Shown: positions 41,798 to 51,777 of the stretch, piece after piece
How positions within the stretch are numbered: position 1 is the stretch's first letter
How the letters are laid out: every line of letters begins with the position of its first letter
DNA from: [Enterobacter] lignolyticus SCF1
GTDB lineage: Bacteria > Pseudomonadota > Gammaproteobacteria > Enterobacterales > Enterobacteriaceae
Direction: 5' to 3'
DNA length: 64,000 bases
Assembly (NCBI RefSeq): GCF_000164865.1
Contig: NC_014618.1
Location: 2,604,001 to 2,668,000 of the forward strand
Translations under genes and position numbers: made by a program
Notes under the pieces: model-generated
The model's database searches: none
What the model saw: the letters and a program-made list of their open reading frames with translations, nothing else
Told to the model about the DNA's origin: nothing

Positions 41798-42410
41798 ATG
41801 GACGATAATGACGCATTTCCCCTTCCTTCAAATCTGCCCTCATCGTGGACCCAGGCGCTGACGCGCCAGCTGCTTCAGTACGTAAATCTCGAAGATTATG
41901 CGGCTGCCTTTTGTCGATAACGACGTTCCCATTTGCTACCTCATCGCCAGCGGCTCGGTTTCCCTGCACCGTAATGCGGACAACCTGATGATCTACCGTA
42001 TTTCCGCCCCGCTGGTGCTGGGGCTGGGCATGATTCGCGACGTCTATATCCAGACCCAGGAACCTTGCCGGCTGGCGACGCTGCCGCAGGCGCATCAGCT
42101 TATCCAGGATAATAATCTGTGGGAGCTGTTCGCCCGCCATATGACGATGCTGTCCAGTAAGCTGTACAGCCACAGCAAGCTCCTGACGGCCCCGACCTCG
42201 TATGAAACCATCCGTACGCTGCTGATCGCGTTAATGCGCGAACCTGAAGCTCTCCGGGCAAACACCACCGCCGAGCGCTATATCCGCGACCGGACTCTGC
42301 TGTCGCGCAGCGGCGTCATGAAGATCTTATCCGCTCTCAAAGCGGGCGGGTATATCGTGATAGAAGAAGGTCGCCTGCGGGAGATAAAAAAGCTGCCGTT
42401 AAAATATTGA
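41798..42410 (+). pseudogene. IprA/YaiV-like winged-helix regulator, frameshifted
   Basis: Two reading frames together make one regulator. The first (41798-41920) encodes 40 residues starting MDDNDAFPLP and stops. The second (170 aa, ATG at 41898) is one base out of phase and carries a cyclic-nucleotide-binding-like segment (CYLIASGSVSLHR) and a C-terminal winged helix (SYETIRTLLIALM, RTLLSRSGVMKILSALKAGGYIVIEEGRL). That half resembles E. coli YaiV/IprA, a regulator affecting peroxide resistance. The phase changes at or near a T4 tract (41909-41912), so one extra T would explain the break. A shortened protein from 41898 remains possible. E. coli has no such gene between sapF and fabI. Confidence 0.6.
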
Positions 42411-42523
42411 TCTGCGTCGCAAGGTTGGTCCAGCCGCGGTGGCGGCGGATGATATACTTTCTGCTTTATACGGGTACATCACGGGCGTGTCCTGCCTGCT
42501 AATGACGATAAGGATTACGAGCT

Positions 42524-43312
42524 ATGGGTTTTCTTTCCGGTAAGCGCATTCTGATCGCTGGCGTGGCCAGTAAACTGTCCATCGCCTGGGGCATCGCTCA
42601 GGCGATGCATCGCGAAGGGGCTGAGCTGGCGTTAACGTATCAGAACGAAAAGCTGAAAGGCCGCGTCGAGGAGTTTGCGGCGCAGCTGGGCTCCAGCATC
42701 GTTCTGGAGTGCGACGTCGGCCAGGACGACAGCATTGAGGCGGCGTTTGCTGAACTGGCGAAAACCTGGCCCACCTTCGACGGTTTCGTTCACTCTATCG
42801 GTTTTGCGCCGGGAGATCAGCTGGACGGCGACTACGTTAACGCCGTCACCCGCGAAGGCTTTAAAATCGCCCACGACATCAGCTCCTACAGCTTTGTCGC
42901 CATGGCGAAGGCCTGCCGCGCGATGCTGAACCCGGGATCGGCCCTGCTGACGCTCTCCTACCTGGGCGCCGAGCGCGCGATCCCGAACTATAACGTCATG
43001 GGTCTCGCGAAAGCCTCCCTGGAAGCCAACGTACGCTACATGGCGAACGCGATGGGCCCGGAAGGCGTCCGCGTAAACGGCATCTCGGCAGGCCCGATCC
43101 GCACCCTGGCGGCCTCCGGGATTAAAGACTTCCGTAAAATGCTGGCGCATTGCGAAGCGGTCACCCCGATTCGCCGTACCGTCACCATTGAGGACGTTGG
43201 CAACAGCGCCGCGTTCCTGTGCTCCGATCTCTCCGCCGGCATCTCCGGCGAAGTGGTTCACGTTGACGGCGGTTTCAGCATCGCCGCCATGAACGAGCTG
43301 GAGCTCAAATAA
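42524..43312 (+). CDS. fabI: Enoyl-ACP reductase (NADH) FabI
   Basis: Short-chain dehydrogenase-type enzyme (262 aa, same as E. coli) for the last step of each fatty acid elongation cycle; target of triclosan. Active-site residues Tyr146, Tyr156 and Lys163 are at E. coli positions, and Gly93, the common resistance site, is wild type. An AAGGA-type site precedes the ATG. Followed by a terminator. Confidence 0.98.
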   Translation: MGFLSGKRILIAGVASKLSIAWGIAQAMHREGAELALTYQNEKLKGRVEEFAAQLGSSIVLECDVGQDDSIEAAFAELAKTWPTFDGFVHSIGFAPGDQLDGDYVNAVTREGFKIAHDISSYSFVAMAKACRAMLNPGSALLTLSYLGAERAIPNYNVMGLAKASLEANVRYMANAMGPEGVRVNGISAGPIRTLAASGIKDFRKMLAHCEAVTPIRRTVTIEDVGNSAAFLCSDLSAGISGEVVHVDGGFSIAAMNELELK

Positions 43313-43318
43313 GCGCCC

Positions 43319-43350
43319 CGCCCGGCGGTGAACATCGTCGGGCGTTATTC
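43319..43350 (+). terminator. Terminator after fabI
   Basis: CGCCCGGCG pairs with CGTCGGGCG (one G-U pair) around an 8-base loop, followed by TTATTCCTT, six bases after the fabI stop. Confidence 0.7.
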
Positions 43351-43448
43351 CTTCCTGTTATTTGTTATCACGCATCAATATTTTCTCCCGTTACGCCCAT
43401 GCGCCAGGATAGTTCTCTATAAATGAACGATCTCCTGAAGGAATTCCC

Positions 43449-44606
43449 ATGGAGCAACGCCGCGCTCACGGCAAAGGCCAGTGGTATCACGAAACACAGT
43501 CAAGAACGCAGGCGGCCGACGCCGTCGCCCTGGTTCCGGAAGCCGCCTACGTTACGGACCGTTTTTTACTCGACCTCTCGCTCCCCGACGCGACGCTGCG
43601 CGACGCGCGCGCCTGGCTTACCCTCTCCCGCCGTATCGCCGATCGCCTGTTCCCTGACGCCGTGACCGTCACCCGTTTAAACACCTTCAGCGTCTATGAG
43701 CGCTTAAGCACCGCGCTGACCGTCGCTCAGGTCTGCGGCGTACAGCGGCTGTGCAACCATTATGCCGCGCGGCTGGCGCCGCTGCCCGGGCCGGACTCCT
43801 CGCGTGAAAGCAACCGCCGGCTGGCGCAAATCACCGAATACGCCCGCCAGCTCGCCAGCTCGCCGTCGCTGATCGGCGCAGCGTCGCGCAGGCAGCTCGA
43901 CGAGGTCGGGCTGACGGCTAACGACATTGTGCTGATCAATCAGCTGGTGGGGTTTATCAGCTATCAGGCCAGAACGATCGCCACGGGCCAGGCGCTGCTC
44001 GAGCTGCCGGTTCGCTGGCTCCCCGGTATGCCGGTGCAAGAAGATGCGCCTGCGGCGCTGTTTGAGCGCCACGACGACCGCTGGCAGCCGGATATCCCCG
44101 GCCTTGAACTTCGCGTCGCCAGCCTTGAACAGCAGGATGCGCTGGCGGAAATTTCACCCTCATCGCCGCTGCAAAATCTGGCGCCGCTCCTCGCGCACGA
44201 CGAAACGCTGCTGCGGGAGATGGACAGGCTTATCCAGCTGCTGTGGGACGACAGCGACGCCACCGCGCTGGCGACGCTGCTCAGCGCCAGGATTAACGGC
44301 AGCCCGGACTGCTTCAACCAGCAGGCGCAGCTCTGGGCGGGCGCAGCGGGCCTGCCGGATGCGGTGCGTAACGGCGACAGAGCGCTGCTGGCCTGGAGCC
44401 ATCACCACCCGGAGCTACAGCCGCTGACCCTTGCCGTTAAGCTGCTGACCCGCTCGCCGGACCGTTTTAGCGCCGCCCAGCTAACGCCTCTCTTCGCGCA
44501 GGGGCTTTGCCCGGCGGGTCCCCTCAAGCTCCTTGCCTGGTGCGGCCTGAGCGGCTGGTTGAATCGGCTGAAAATTGGCCTCGGCGCGGTGCAACCCATT
44601 ACGTAA
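43449..44606 (+). CDS. yciW: Uncharacterised protein YciW (peroxidase/CMD-like)
   Basis: 385-aa protein matching E. coli YciW in its N-terminus ([12 protein letters not shown]) and throughout. The fold resembles carboxymuconolactone decarboxylase/AhpD-like proteins. In E. coli it is in the CysB regulon and linked to cysteine and methionine metabolism, but the activity is undefined. No convincing CxxC redox pair is visible. AAGGA lies seven bases before the ATG. rnb follows in the same direction. Confidence 0.9.
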   Translation: MEQRRAHGKGQWYHETQSRTQAADAVALVPEAAYVTDRFLLDLSLPDATLRDARAWLTLSRRIADRLFPDAVTVTRLNTFSVYERLSTALTVAQVCGVQRLCNHYAARLAPLPGPDSSRESNRRLAQITEYARQLASSPSLIGAASRRQLDEVGLTANDIVLINQLVGFISYQARTIATGQALLELPVRWLPGMPVQEDAPAALFERHDDRWQPDIPGLELRVASLEQQDALAEISPSSPLQNLAPLLAHDETLLREMDRLIQLLWDDSDATALATLLSARINGSPDCFNQQAQLWAGAAGLPDAVRNGDRALLAWSHHHPELQPLTLAVKLLTRSPDRFSAAQLTPLFAQGLCPAGPLKLLAWCGLSGWLNRLKIGLGAVQPIT

Positions 44607-44686
44607 AATGGAGAAAGACCGCTTGCTGCAACGGGGATAATCGCGTAAAACTGTCAGCCGCTCTTTGGCCACGAAAAAACACCATT

Positions 44687-46624
44687 ATGTTTCAGGACAA
44701 CCCGCTGCTTGCACAGCTAAAACAGCAACTTCATTCCCAGACTCCTCGCGCTGAAGGGGTCGTAAAAGGCACTGAAAAAGGCTTCGGCTTTCTTGAAGTC
44801 GATGCCCAGAAAAGCTACTTCATTCCGCCGCCGCAAATGAAAAAAGTGATGCACGGCGACCGCATTATCGCCGTCATTCACTCTGAGAAAGATAAAGAAA
44901 GCGCCGAGCCGGAAGAGCTTGTTGAACCTTTCCTGACCCGTTTCGTCGGTAAAGTGCAGAAAAAAGACGATCGTCTGTCTATCGTGCCGGATCATCCGCT
45001 GCTGAAAGATGCAATCCCGTGCCGTCCGGTGCGTGAGCTGTCCCACGACTTTAAAGCGGGCGACTGGGCCGTGGCCGAAATGCGCCGCCATCCGCTGAAG
45101 GGCGACCGTGGCTTCTACGCCGAGCTGACGCAGTTCATTACCTTTGGCGACGACCACTTCGTCCCGTGGTGGGTCACTCTGGCGCGCCACAACCTGGAAA
45201 AAGAAGCGCCGAACGGCGTTGCCACCGAGATGCAGGATGAAGGCCTTGAGCGCCGCGACCTGACGGCGCTCGACTTTGTGACCATCGACAGCGCCAGTAC
45301 GGAAGATATGGACGATGCGCTGTACGCGGAAGAGACCGCCGACGGCAAACTGCAGCTTACCGTCGCCATCGCTGACCCAACGGCGTGGATTGTCGAAGGC
45401 AGCAAGCTCGACAACGCCGCCAAAGTGCGCGCGTTCACCAACTACCTGCCGGGCTTTAACATCCCGATGCTGCCGCGCGAGCTGTCGGACGACCTGTGCT
45501 CTCTGCGCCCCAACGAGGTCCGCCCGGTTCTCGCCTGCCGTATGACCATCGCGGCCGACGGCGCAATCGAAGATTCTATCGACTTCTTTGCCGCGACCAT
45601 CGAATCGAAAGCCAAACTGGCCTACGACGATGTGTCCGACTGGCTGGATAAAACCGGCGCATGGCAGCCGGAAAACGAGCGCATTGCCCGTCAAATTACC
45701 CTGCTGCAGCGCATCTGCCTGCAGCGCGGCGAGTGGCGTCACCATCATGCGCTGGTGTTCAAAGACCGCCCGGACTACCGCTTCGTTCTGGGTGAAAAAG
45801 GCGAAGTGCTGGATATCGTCGCCGAGCCGCGCCGTATTGCCAACCGCATCGTCGAAGAGTCAATGATTGCCGCCAACATCTGCGCCGCCCGCGTGCTGCG
45901 CGACAGGCTCGGTTTTGGCATCTACAACGTGCATACCGGCTTCGATTCCGCCAAGACCGAACAGCTGGCTGAACTGATGAAAACCCACGACGTGCACGTC
46001 GATCCGCAGGAGGTGCTGACGCTGGAAGGGTTCTGTAAGCTGCGCCGCGAGCTCGACGCAATGCCGACGGGCTTCCTTGACAGCCGCATTCGCCGCTTCC
46101 AGTCCTTCGCGGAAATCAGCACCGAGCCTGGCCCGCACTTCGGCCTCGGACTTGAAGCTTACGCGACCTGGACCTCGCCGATTCGTAAATACGGCGACAT
46201 GATCAACCATCGTCTGCTGAAAGCCATCATCAAAGGCGAGCCGGCGAACCGTCCGCAGGACGACGTTACCGTACAGATGGCCGAGCGCCGTCGTCTGAAC
46301 CGTATGGCCGAGCGCGACGTTGCCGACTGGCTGTACGCCCGCTTCCTGAACAACAAGGCAGGCACCGATACCCGCTTTGCCGCTGAGATTATCGATATCA
46401 GCCGCGGCGGTATGCGCGTGCGCCTGGTGGATAACGGCGCAGTGGCGTTTATCCCGGCTCCGTTCCTGCATGCCGTTCGCGATGAAATGGTGTGCAGCCA
46501 GGAAAACGGTACGGTACAGATCAAAGGCGAAACCGTTTACAAAGTGACCGACGTGATTGACGTCGTTATCGCTGAGGTTCGAATGGAAACCCGCAGTATT
46601 ATCGCGCGACCGTTCCAGGCCTAA
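44687..46624 (+). CDS. rnb: Exoribonuclease II
   Basis: Processive 3'-5' hydrolytic RNase of 645 aa. Two N-terminal cold-shock domains, the RNB catalytic core with the acidic cluster ([13 protein letters not shown], including the Asp residues for metal) and the C-terminal S1 domain ([25 protein letters not shown]). The start at 44687 ([15 protein letters not shown]) is the family start; the open frame continues upstream to 44507 inside yciW. The ribosome site is weak. A strong terminator follows. Confidence 0.98.
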   Translation: MFQDNPLLAQLKQQLHSQTPRAEGVVKGTEKGFGFLEVDAQKSYFIPPPQMKKVMHGDRIIAVIHSEKDKESAEPEELVEPFLTRFVGKVQKKDDRLSIVPDHPLLKDAIPCRPVRELSHDFKAGDWAVAEMRRHPLKGDRGFYAELTQFITFGDDHFVPWWVTLARHNLEKEAPNGVATEMQDEGLERRDLTALDFVTIDSASTEDMDDALYAEETADGKLQLTVAIADPTAWIVEGSKLDNAAKVRAFTNYLPGFNIPMLPRELSDDLCSLRPNEVRPVLACRMTIAADGAIEDSIDFFAATIESKAKLAYDDVSDWLDKTGAWQPENERIARQITLLQRICLQRGEWRHHHALVFKDRPDYRFVLGEKGEVLDIVAEPRRIANRIVEESMIAANICAARVLRDRLGFGIYNVHTGFDSAKTEQLAELMKTHDVHVDPQEVLTLEGFCKLRRELDAMPTGFLDSRIRRFQSFAEISTEPGPHFGLGLEAYATWTSPIRKYGDMINHRLLKAIIKGEPANRPQDDVTVQMAERRRLNRMAERDVADWLYARFLNNKAGTDTRFAAEIIDISRGGMRVRLVDNGAVAFIPAPFLHAVRDEMVCSQENGTVQIKGETVYKVTDVIDVVIAEVRMETRSIIARPFQA

Positions 46625-46632
46625 GTTAATCC

Positions 46633-46663
46633 GCGGCTTTCTCCCCGGAAAGCCGCTTTTTTT
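46633..46663 (+). terminator. Rho-independent terminator after rnb
   Basis: GCGGCTTT/AAAGCCGC 8-bp perfect stem, 8-base loop, then seven T, eight bases after the rnb stop. Confidence 0.95.
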
Positions 46664-46894
46664 CACCATTACGCCCCCCTCTTCGGCAATTTTTTTGCTG
46701 TAAATTCCCACAATCCGCCAAAAGCGATCACAATAAACTGAGTGTTTGCCGCAAAGGGAAGTCTGCGAAGCCAACCCGGATGTCTATAACAGTAATAAGC
46801 CAATACCGTTGATGTCGCGTTGACATACCGTTCATTGACAATGTCGTTTTTTTTCTATTATTCAATACTGCGCTTACGTCGGTTTGGGGGAAAT

Positions 46895-48886
46895 ATGGCT
46901 GAGGAAATGGAGCAAAACCTGCTATTGCAGCATCTGGGTACAGCCAGTCCTTACTGGCGGCTTGCCAGCGGCAGCAATGCGCTGCATCTTGCCGCCAACG
47001 AAGAAACCGAATCCCGTCAGGTGGTCGCGCTCAGTACGGAGCAGGCAAACAGCATCCGCGAGATGACGGTCATTACCTCAAGCCTTACGCTCAAAATCGA
47101 CCTTTTTGGCGATTCGGTGCCGGTTCATCTTGTCGGGCGGAAGATCAATAAGTCGCACTGGGCGGGGACGGCGTCGGCCTGGTATGACACCCACTCCGTC
47201 GCCCGCGACCTGCAGCAGGGGCTCTCCTTTGCTGAACAGGTGGTCTCCGAGGCCAACTCCGCCATCGTCATTCTCGACCGCCACGGCAACATTCAGCGCT
47301 TCAACCGCCTGTGCGAAGAGTACACCGGGCTGAAGGAGCATGAGGTTATCGGGCAAAACGTTTTTAAGCTGTTTATGAGCCCGGCCGAAGCCGCCGCCTC
47401 CCGCCGCCATATTTCCGGTTTTTTCCGTAACGGCAGCTCGTACGAAATCGAACGCTGGATCAAAACCCGCAAAGGCCAGCGGCTGTTTTTATTTCGCAAT
47501 AAGTTCGTGCACAGCGGCAGCGGGAAAAACGAAATTTACCTGATCTGCTCCGGGACCGATATCACCGAAGAGCGGCGCGCCCAGGAGCGCCTGCGGGTAC
47601 TGGCCAATACCGATACCATCACCGGGCTGCCCAACCGCAACGCGATCAATGACATGATTAGCGAAGCCATTGCCACCCGGGACGAAACCCAGGTCGGGAT
47701 TGTCTATCTGGACCTGGATAACTTCAAAAAGGTCAACGACGCCTACGGACATATGTTCGGCGACCAGCTGCTGCAGTCGGTGGCGCTCTCGATATTAAGC
47801 TGCCTTGAAGAGGGCCAGACGCTGGCGCGCCTTGGCGGCGACGAGTTTATCGTTCTGGCGACCAACACCTCGCAGGGGGCGCTGGAGGCGATGGCCTCGC
47901 GGATCCTCAACCGCCTGCGCGAACCGTTTCGTATTGGCCTTATCGAAGTCTACTCCGGCTGCTCGCTGGGCATTTCGCTCGCTCCGCAGCACGGCAGCGA
48001 TCGGGAAAGCCTGATTCGCAATGCCGATACCGCAATGTATACCGCCAAAGAGGGCGGTCGCGGCAAGTTCTGCGTATTTCTGCCGGAAATGAATAAACGG
48101 GTGTTTGAGTATTTATGGCTCGACACGAACCTGCGTAAGGCGCTGGATGCTGACCAGCTGGTTATCCACTATCAGCCGAAAATCACCTGGCGCGGCGAGG
48201 TGCGCAGCCTGGAAGCGCTGGTGCGCTGGGAATCGCCGGAGCGCGGACTTATCCCTCCCGCGGGGTTTATCTCCTATGCCGAGGAGTCCGGCCTGATTGT
48301 GCCGCTCGGGCGCTGGGTCATGCTCGACGTTGTGCGGCAGGTCGCCCTCTGGCGCGATAAGGGCATTAACCTGCGGGTCGCCGTCAACGTTTCGGCCCGC
48401 CAGCTGGCCGACCAGACCATCTTTAGCGATCTCCGCCAGGCGCTGAAGGATCTCAACTTCGAATACTGCCCTATCGATGTCGAGCTGACGGAGAGCTGTC
48501 TGATTGAAAACGAAGAGCTGGCCCACTCGGTTATCCAGCAGTTCAGCGCGCTGGGCGCGCAGATCCATCTGGACGATTTTGGCACCGGATATTCATCGCT
48601 GTCCCAGCTCGCCCGCTTTCCCATCGACGCCATTAAGCTCGACCAGGATTTCGTGCGCGATGTGCACAAGCATCCGGTCGCGCAGTCGCTGGTCCGGGCC
48701 ATCGTTGCCGTGGCGCAGGCGCTGAACCTGCAGGTGATTGCGGAAGGGGTTGAGAACGCCAAAGAGGACGCGTTTCTGACCAAAAACGGGGTTAACGAAC
48801 GGCAGGGCTTTTTCTTTGCCAAACCGATGCCAGCCGCGGTTTTTGAGCGCTGGATGAAGCGCCGCCAGCTGCGCAAGGTGAGGTAG
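46895..48886 (+). CDS. pdeR: Cyclic-di-GMP phosphodiesterase PdeR (Gmr)
   Basis: PAS-GGDEF-EAL protein (663 aa). PAS roughly 111-230, GGDEF motif intact at 314-318, EAL motif at 440-442 with downstream ELTES and DDFGTGYSSL metal-binding segments. In E. coli PdeR is a trigger enzyme that, with DgcM and MlrA, controls curli regulator csgD, and it was also described as a modulator of RNase II stability. Start 46895 has GGGGG just upstream; the open frame from 46820 is rejected. Confidence 0.96.
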   Translation: MAEEMEQNLLLQHLGTASPYWRLASGSNALHLAANEETESRQVVALSTEQANSIREMTVITSSLTLKIDLFGDSVPVHLVGRKINKSHWAGTASAWYDTHSVARDLQQGLSFAEQVVSEANSAIVILDRHGNIQRFNRLCEEYTGLKEHEVIGQNVFKLFMSPAEAAASRRHISGFFRNGSSYEIERWIKTRKGQRLFLFRNKFVHSGSGKNEIYLICSGTDITEERRAQERLRVLANTDTITGLPNRNAINDMISEAIATRDETQVGIVYLDLDNFKKVNDAYGHMFGDQLLQSVALSILSCLEEGQTLARLGGDEFIVLATNTSQGALEAMASRILNRLREPFRIGLIEVYSGCSLGISLAPQHGSDRESLIRNADTAMYTAKEGGRGKFCVFLPEMNKRVFEYLWLDTNLRKALDADQLVIHYQPKITWRGEVRSLEALVRWESPERGLIPPAGFISYAEESGLIVPLGRWVMLDVVRQVALWRDKGINLRVAVNVSARQLADQTIFSDLRQALKDLNFEYCPIDVELTESCLIENEELAHSVIQQFSALGAQIHLDDFGTGYSSLSQLARFPIDAIKLDQDFVRDVHKHPVAQSLVRAIVAVAQALNLQVIAEGVENAKEDAFLTKNGVNERQGFFFAKPMPAAVFERWMKRRQLRKVR

Positions 48887-48896
48887 GGAACCCGGC

Positions 48897-48924
48897 GACG
48901 GCGCGGCGATTTTGCGGCGCCGTC
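48897..48924 (+). terminator. Hairpin after pdeR
   Basis: GACGGCGC/GCGCCGTC 8-bp stem around a 12-base loop, 10 bases after the stop. There is no clear T-run. Confidence 0.45.
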
Positions 48925-49033
48925 AGCCCTTGGCTATATTTATTATGTATTTGCATAAGCTCGATTTTTCTCTTCTCTTTTAGCGCTATTTTTTGCATCA
49001 TTGCCGCTATTACTTTTCTCCCAGGGTACCCCA

Positions 49034-49216
49034 ATGTCTGATCTTGATACACGTGAACTTGCCCAGCGTATTGATACCGTACTGGATATTCTGGTCGCAG
49101 GTGATTATCACTCGGCGATAAACAATCTGGAAATCCTGAAAGCGGAGCTGTTGGCGCAGTCCAGCCATGCGCAGGTACAGAAGCTCACGCCGCCCAAAGC
49201 GCCCTGGGAAATTTAA
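49034..49216 (+). CDS. yciZ: Small conserved protein YciZ
   Basis: 60-residue soluble protein. The core [30 protein letters not shown] sequence and the C-terminal PPKAPWEI match E. coli YciZ (57 aa). Function unknown. Start 49034 has AGGG upstream; an open frame from 49001 adds 11 residues with no support. It is followed by yciT after 18 bases. Confidence 0.9.
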   Translation: MSDLDTRELAQRIDTVLDILVAGDYHSAINNLEILKAELLAQSSHAQVQKLTPPKAPWEI

Positions 49217-49234
49217 AGAAAGCCTGATATTGAT

Positions 49235-49984
49235 ATGAACGCCCGACAACAATCTATTTTGCAAATGGTGATCGACAAAGGCCGTATGAGCGTTGCCGAT
49301 CTCGCCAGGATGACCGGAGTTTCCGAGGTCACCATCCGTCAGGATCTTAATCTGCTCGAAAAGCAAAGCTACCTGCGCAGAACCCACGGTTTTGCCGTGC
49401 CGCTCGACAGCGAAGACGTTGAAACGCGCATGATGACGCATTTCGCCCTCAAGCGTGAGCTGGCAACCTTTGCCGCGTCGCTGGTCTCGCCCGGCGAAAC
49501 CGTATTTATCGAAAACGGCAGCAGTAACGCCCTGCTCGCCCGCGTGCTGTCAGAGCAGAAAGATGTCACCATTATCACGGTCAGCAGCTATATCGCGCAT
49601 CTGCTGAAAGAAACGCCGGGCGAAGTGATCCTGCTTGGCGGCATCTACCAGAAGAAAAGCGAAAGCATGGTCGGCCCGCTCACCCGCCAGTACATTCAGC
49701 AGGTCCACTTCAGTAAAGCGTTTATCGGCATTGACGGCTGGCAGAACGATACCGGCTTCACCGGCCGCGACATGATGCGGACCGACGTAGTCAATGCAGT
49801 GCTGGACAAAGAGTGCGAAGCCATTGTGCTCAGCGACAGTTCGAAGTTCGGCATGGTTCACCCCTACCCCTTTGACGCTGCGAACAAAGTCAGCCGGGTC
49901 ATCACCGACGACGGGCTCAGCGCTGAAAATCAAATTCAGCTGCAGCGCACCGGACTGACGGTCAATATTGTCAAACGTCCCTGA
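49235..49984 (+). CDS. yciT: DeoR-family regulator YciT
   Basis: 249-aa repressor-type protein (same length as E. coli YciT). N-terminal helix-turn-helix ([26 protein letters not shown]) and a C-terminal sugar-phosphate sensor domain ([34 protein letters not shown]). E. coli YciT has been linked to osmotic stress genes; the ligand is unknown. Divergence from E. coli is highest at the C-terminus. Confidence 0.93.
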   Translation: MNARQQSILQMVIDKGRMSVADLARMTGVSEVTIRQDLNLLEKQSYLRRTHGFAVPLDSEDVETRMMTHFALKRELATFAASLVSPGETVFIENGSSNALLARVLSEQKDVTIITVSSYIAHLLKETPGEVILLGGIYQKKSESMVGPLTRQYIQQVHFSKAFIGIDGWQNDTGFTGRDMMRTDVVNAVLDKECEAIVLSDSSKFGMVHPYPFDAANKVSRVITDDGLSAENQIQLQRTGLTVNIVKRP

Positions 49985-50012
49985 TATATTCCCCCATTAA
50001 ATGGGGGATATA
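49985..50012 (+). terminator. Hairpin after yciT
   Basis: TATAT-(T)-CCCCCAT pairs with ATGGGGGATATA around a 3-base loop, directly after the stop. No T-run. Confidence 0.5.
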
Positions 50013-50044
50013 GCGCATAACTGAGAATGTTCCGACCCGCCAAT

Positions 50045-50058
50045 TAAGAATATTTACC
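50045..50058 (+). promoter_or_regulatory. Possible RcsB-type box upstream of osmB
   Basis: TAAGAATATTTACC resembles the RcsAB box (TAAGAATATTCCTA-like). osmB in E. coli is activated by RcsB and sigma-S. Its distance of about 170 bp from osmB is rather long, and a second TTAGGATGAGAAC element at about 50187 is an alternative. Confidence 0.35.
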
Positions 50059-50228
50059 TGCCCGTTCCCTCGCTGAATCGCTAAATTACCGTTAGCGATA
50101 CGACAGGAAGTAACTATCACCTGCGTGATTTAAGTACGCCTGCGCAACCTATTTCATGAACATTCTTTCACCAGGCTAAACTCTTAGGATGAGAACGTTC
50201 ATGGATGTATTATTCAGGAGAGAACATT

Positions 50229-50447
50229 ATGATTTCAATGAGCAAAAAGATGGCCGCTGCCGCAGTAGCAGCAACCCTGGTGATGTCCCTGAGCGCATGC
50301 TCTGGCTGGTCTACACGTGACCGTAACACCGCGATTGGCGCCGGTGCTGGCGCCGTTGGCGGCGCTATTCTGACCGACGGTAGCGCGCTGGGTACGCTGG
50401 GCGGCGCCGCCGTTGGTGGTCTTATTGGCCACCAGGTCGGGAAATAA
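50229..50447 (+). CDS. osmB: Osmotically inducible lipoprotein B
   Basis: Small lipoprotein (72 aa, same as E. coli) with lipobox LSAC and lipidated Cys24, followed by a glycine-rich Gly-zipper domain (AIGAGAGAVGGAILTDG, GGAAVGGLIGHQ). Induced by osmolarity and stationary phase in E. coli. Start 50229 has AGGAGAG eight bases upstream. Confidence 0.96.
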   Translation: MISMSKKMAAAAVAATLVMSLSACSGWSTRDRNTAIGAGAGAVGGAILTDGSALGTLGGAAVGGLIGHQVGK

Positions 50448-50511
50448 TCACCGGCAGGTAGAATAACGATAAATTATATTCTGTTAAGATCTACGCACGA
50501 ATAAATAAATC

Positions 50512-50544
50512 AGGGCCACGAAATATGCGTGGCCCTATTATTTT
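50512..50544. terminator. Bidirectional terminator between osmB and yciH
   Basis: Perfect 9-bp stem AGGGCCACG/CGTGGCCCT, 7-base loop, then ATTATTTT on the plus strand and TGATTTATTTATT on the minus strand. It sits between convergent genes and ends at the yciH stop. Confidence 0.85.
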
Positions 50545-50870
50545 CAACCGCCAGCAAGTTTAACTTTCATACCTTTAGCTTCGAGCAGTGATTTAATCAG
50601 GTCGCGCTTGTCGCCCTGTATTTCGATAATGCCCTCTTTCACTGCCCCGCCACAGCCGCATTTCTTCTTCAGCTCGGCGGCCAGTTTTGCCAGCTCGCTA
50701 TCGTCGAGATCGACGCCGGTGATAAGACAAACGCCCTTGCCTTTACGCCCGCTGGTCTGACGCTGAATACGCACGACGCCGTCGCCTTTCGGACGTTCAA
50801 CCGCGGCTTTCGGCTCGTCGATACGTCCGGTTTCCGTAGAGTAGACCAGACGGCTGTTGGAATCGCTCAT
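50544..50870 (-). CDS. yciH: SUI1/eIF1-like protein YciH
   Basis: Bacterial homologue of translation initiation factor eIF1 (108 aa, same as E. coli). The SUI1 fold is recognisable in KGKGVCLITGVDLDD, LKKKCGCGGAVKEG and IEIQGDKRD. E. coli YciH can affect start-site fidelity in vitro. Its start shares a base with the pyrF stop (TAATG), so the two are co-translated. Confidence 0.96.
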   Translation of the reverse strand: MSDSNSRLVYSTETGRIDEPKAAVERPKGDGVVRIQRQTSGRKGKGVCLITGVDLDDSELAKLAAELKKKCGCGGAVKEGIIEIQGDKRDLIKSLLEAKGMKVKLAGG

Positions 50871-51595
50871 TATGCCCCCTGCCGCAGCGACGCGTTAATG
50901 TCACGTAAGGTCTGCGCAGGATCGGCGGACTGCGTCACCGGGCGGCCAATCACCATAAAATCGACACCTGCCGACTGGGCCTGCTGCGGCGTCATGATAC
51001 GGCGCTGATCGCCCGCATCACTGCCGGCAGGACGGATACCCGGCGTGACCAGCTTGAAGGCCTGGCCGAAATCCTGCTTAAAACGCACCGCTTCCTGCGC
51101 GGAGCACACCACGCCGTCCAGACCGCAGCGCTGCGTTAATGCGGCGAGCTTCGCGGCGTAGTCCGCCGGGGACAGCGTAATGCCCAGGTCCTGCAGATCG
51201 CTGGCCTCCATGCTGGTTAACACGGTCACCGCGATCAGCAGCGGCGCGTCTTTGCCAAACGGCGCCAGCGCTTCGCGCGCGGCGGTCATCATGCGCGCGC
51301 CGCCGGATGCGTGCACGTTCACCATCCACACGCCCAAATCTGCCGCCGCGGCCACCGCATGCGCGGCGGTATTCGGAATGTCGTGAAATTTAAGGTCGAG
51401 AAAAATGTCAAAACCGCGCTGCTGCAGGCTGCGTACGAACTCCGGCCCAAACAGGGTGAACATCTCTTTCCCAACCTTCAGGCGACAGTCGCGGGGATCA
51501 ATGCGTTCGACAAAGGCCAGCGCCTTATCGCGATGGTGATAATCGAGCGCAACGACGACGGGAGAGGAAGTAACACTACGGGAATCAGATGTCAT
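50870..51595 (-). CDS. pyrF: Orotidine-5'-phosphate decarboxylase
   Basis: Makes UMP from OMP, the last step of pyrimidine synthesis. TIM-barrel enzyme (241 aa); the catalytic [10 protein letters not shown] motif and the phosphate-binding region [17 protein letters not shown] are present. The start at 51595 fits the family with AAGAAGG upstream; a frame to 51631 is rejected. It precedes yciH in one operon. Confidence 0.97.
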   Translation of the reverse strand: MTSDSRSVTSSPVVVALDYHHRDKALAFVERIDPRDCRLKVGKEMFTLFGPEFVRSLQQRGFDIFLDLKFHDIPNTAAHAVAAAADLGVWMVNVHASGGARMMTAAREALAPFGKDAPLLIAVTVLTSMEASDLQDLGITLSPADYAAKLAALTQRCGLDGVVCSAQEAVRFKQDFGQAFKLVTPGIRPAGSDAGDQRRIMTPQQAQSAGVDFMVIGRPVTQSADPAQTLRDINASLRQGA

Positions 51596-51777
51596 GACCA
51601 GACCTTCTTGTTGAGGGGCGCGCGGGCGCAAAAAAGGTAAACGGCGAGCATTCTACCTGCGAAGCGCCGAAAATAACAGGCCGCATTTCCCTGCCGGACA
51701 GCGGCCGCACGGCGCCGATGCCGGGCGTCTGTGCAGGTATTTAGTATGTTGTAACTAAATAAAGTTTTTTTAAAAAA

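Noticed and set aside
46835..46861. TTGACA and TATTAT as a pdeR promoter
   Set aside because: The hexamers are only 15 bases apart, shorter than usual sigma-70 spacing; not strong enough to list.
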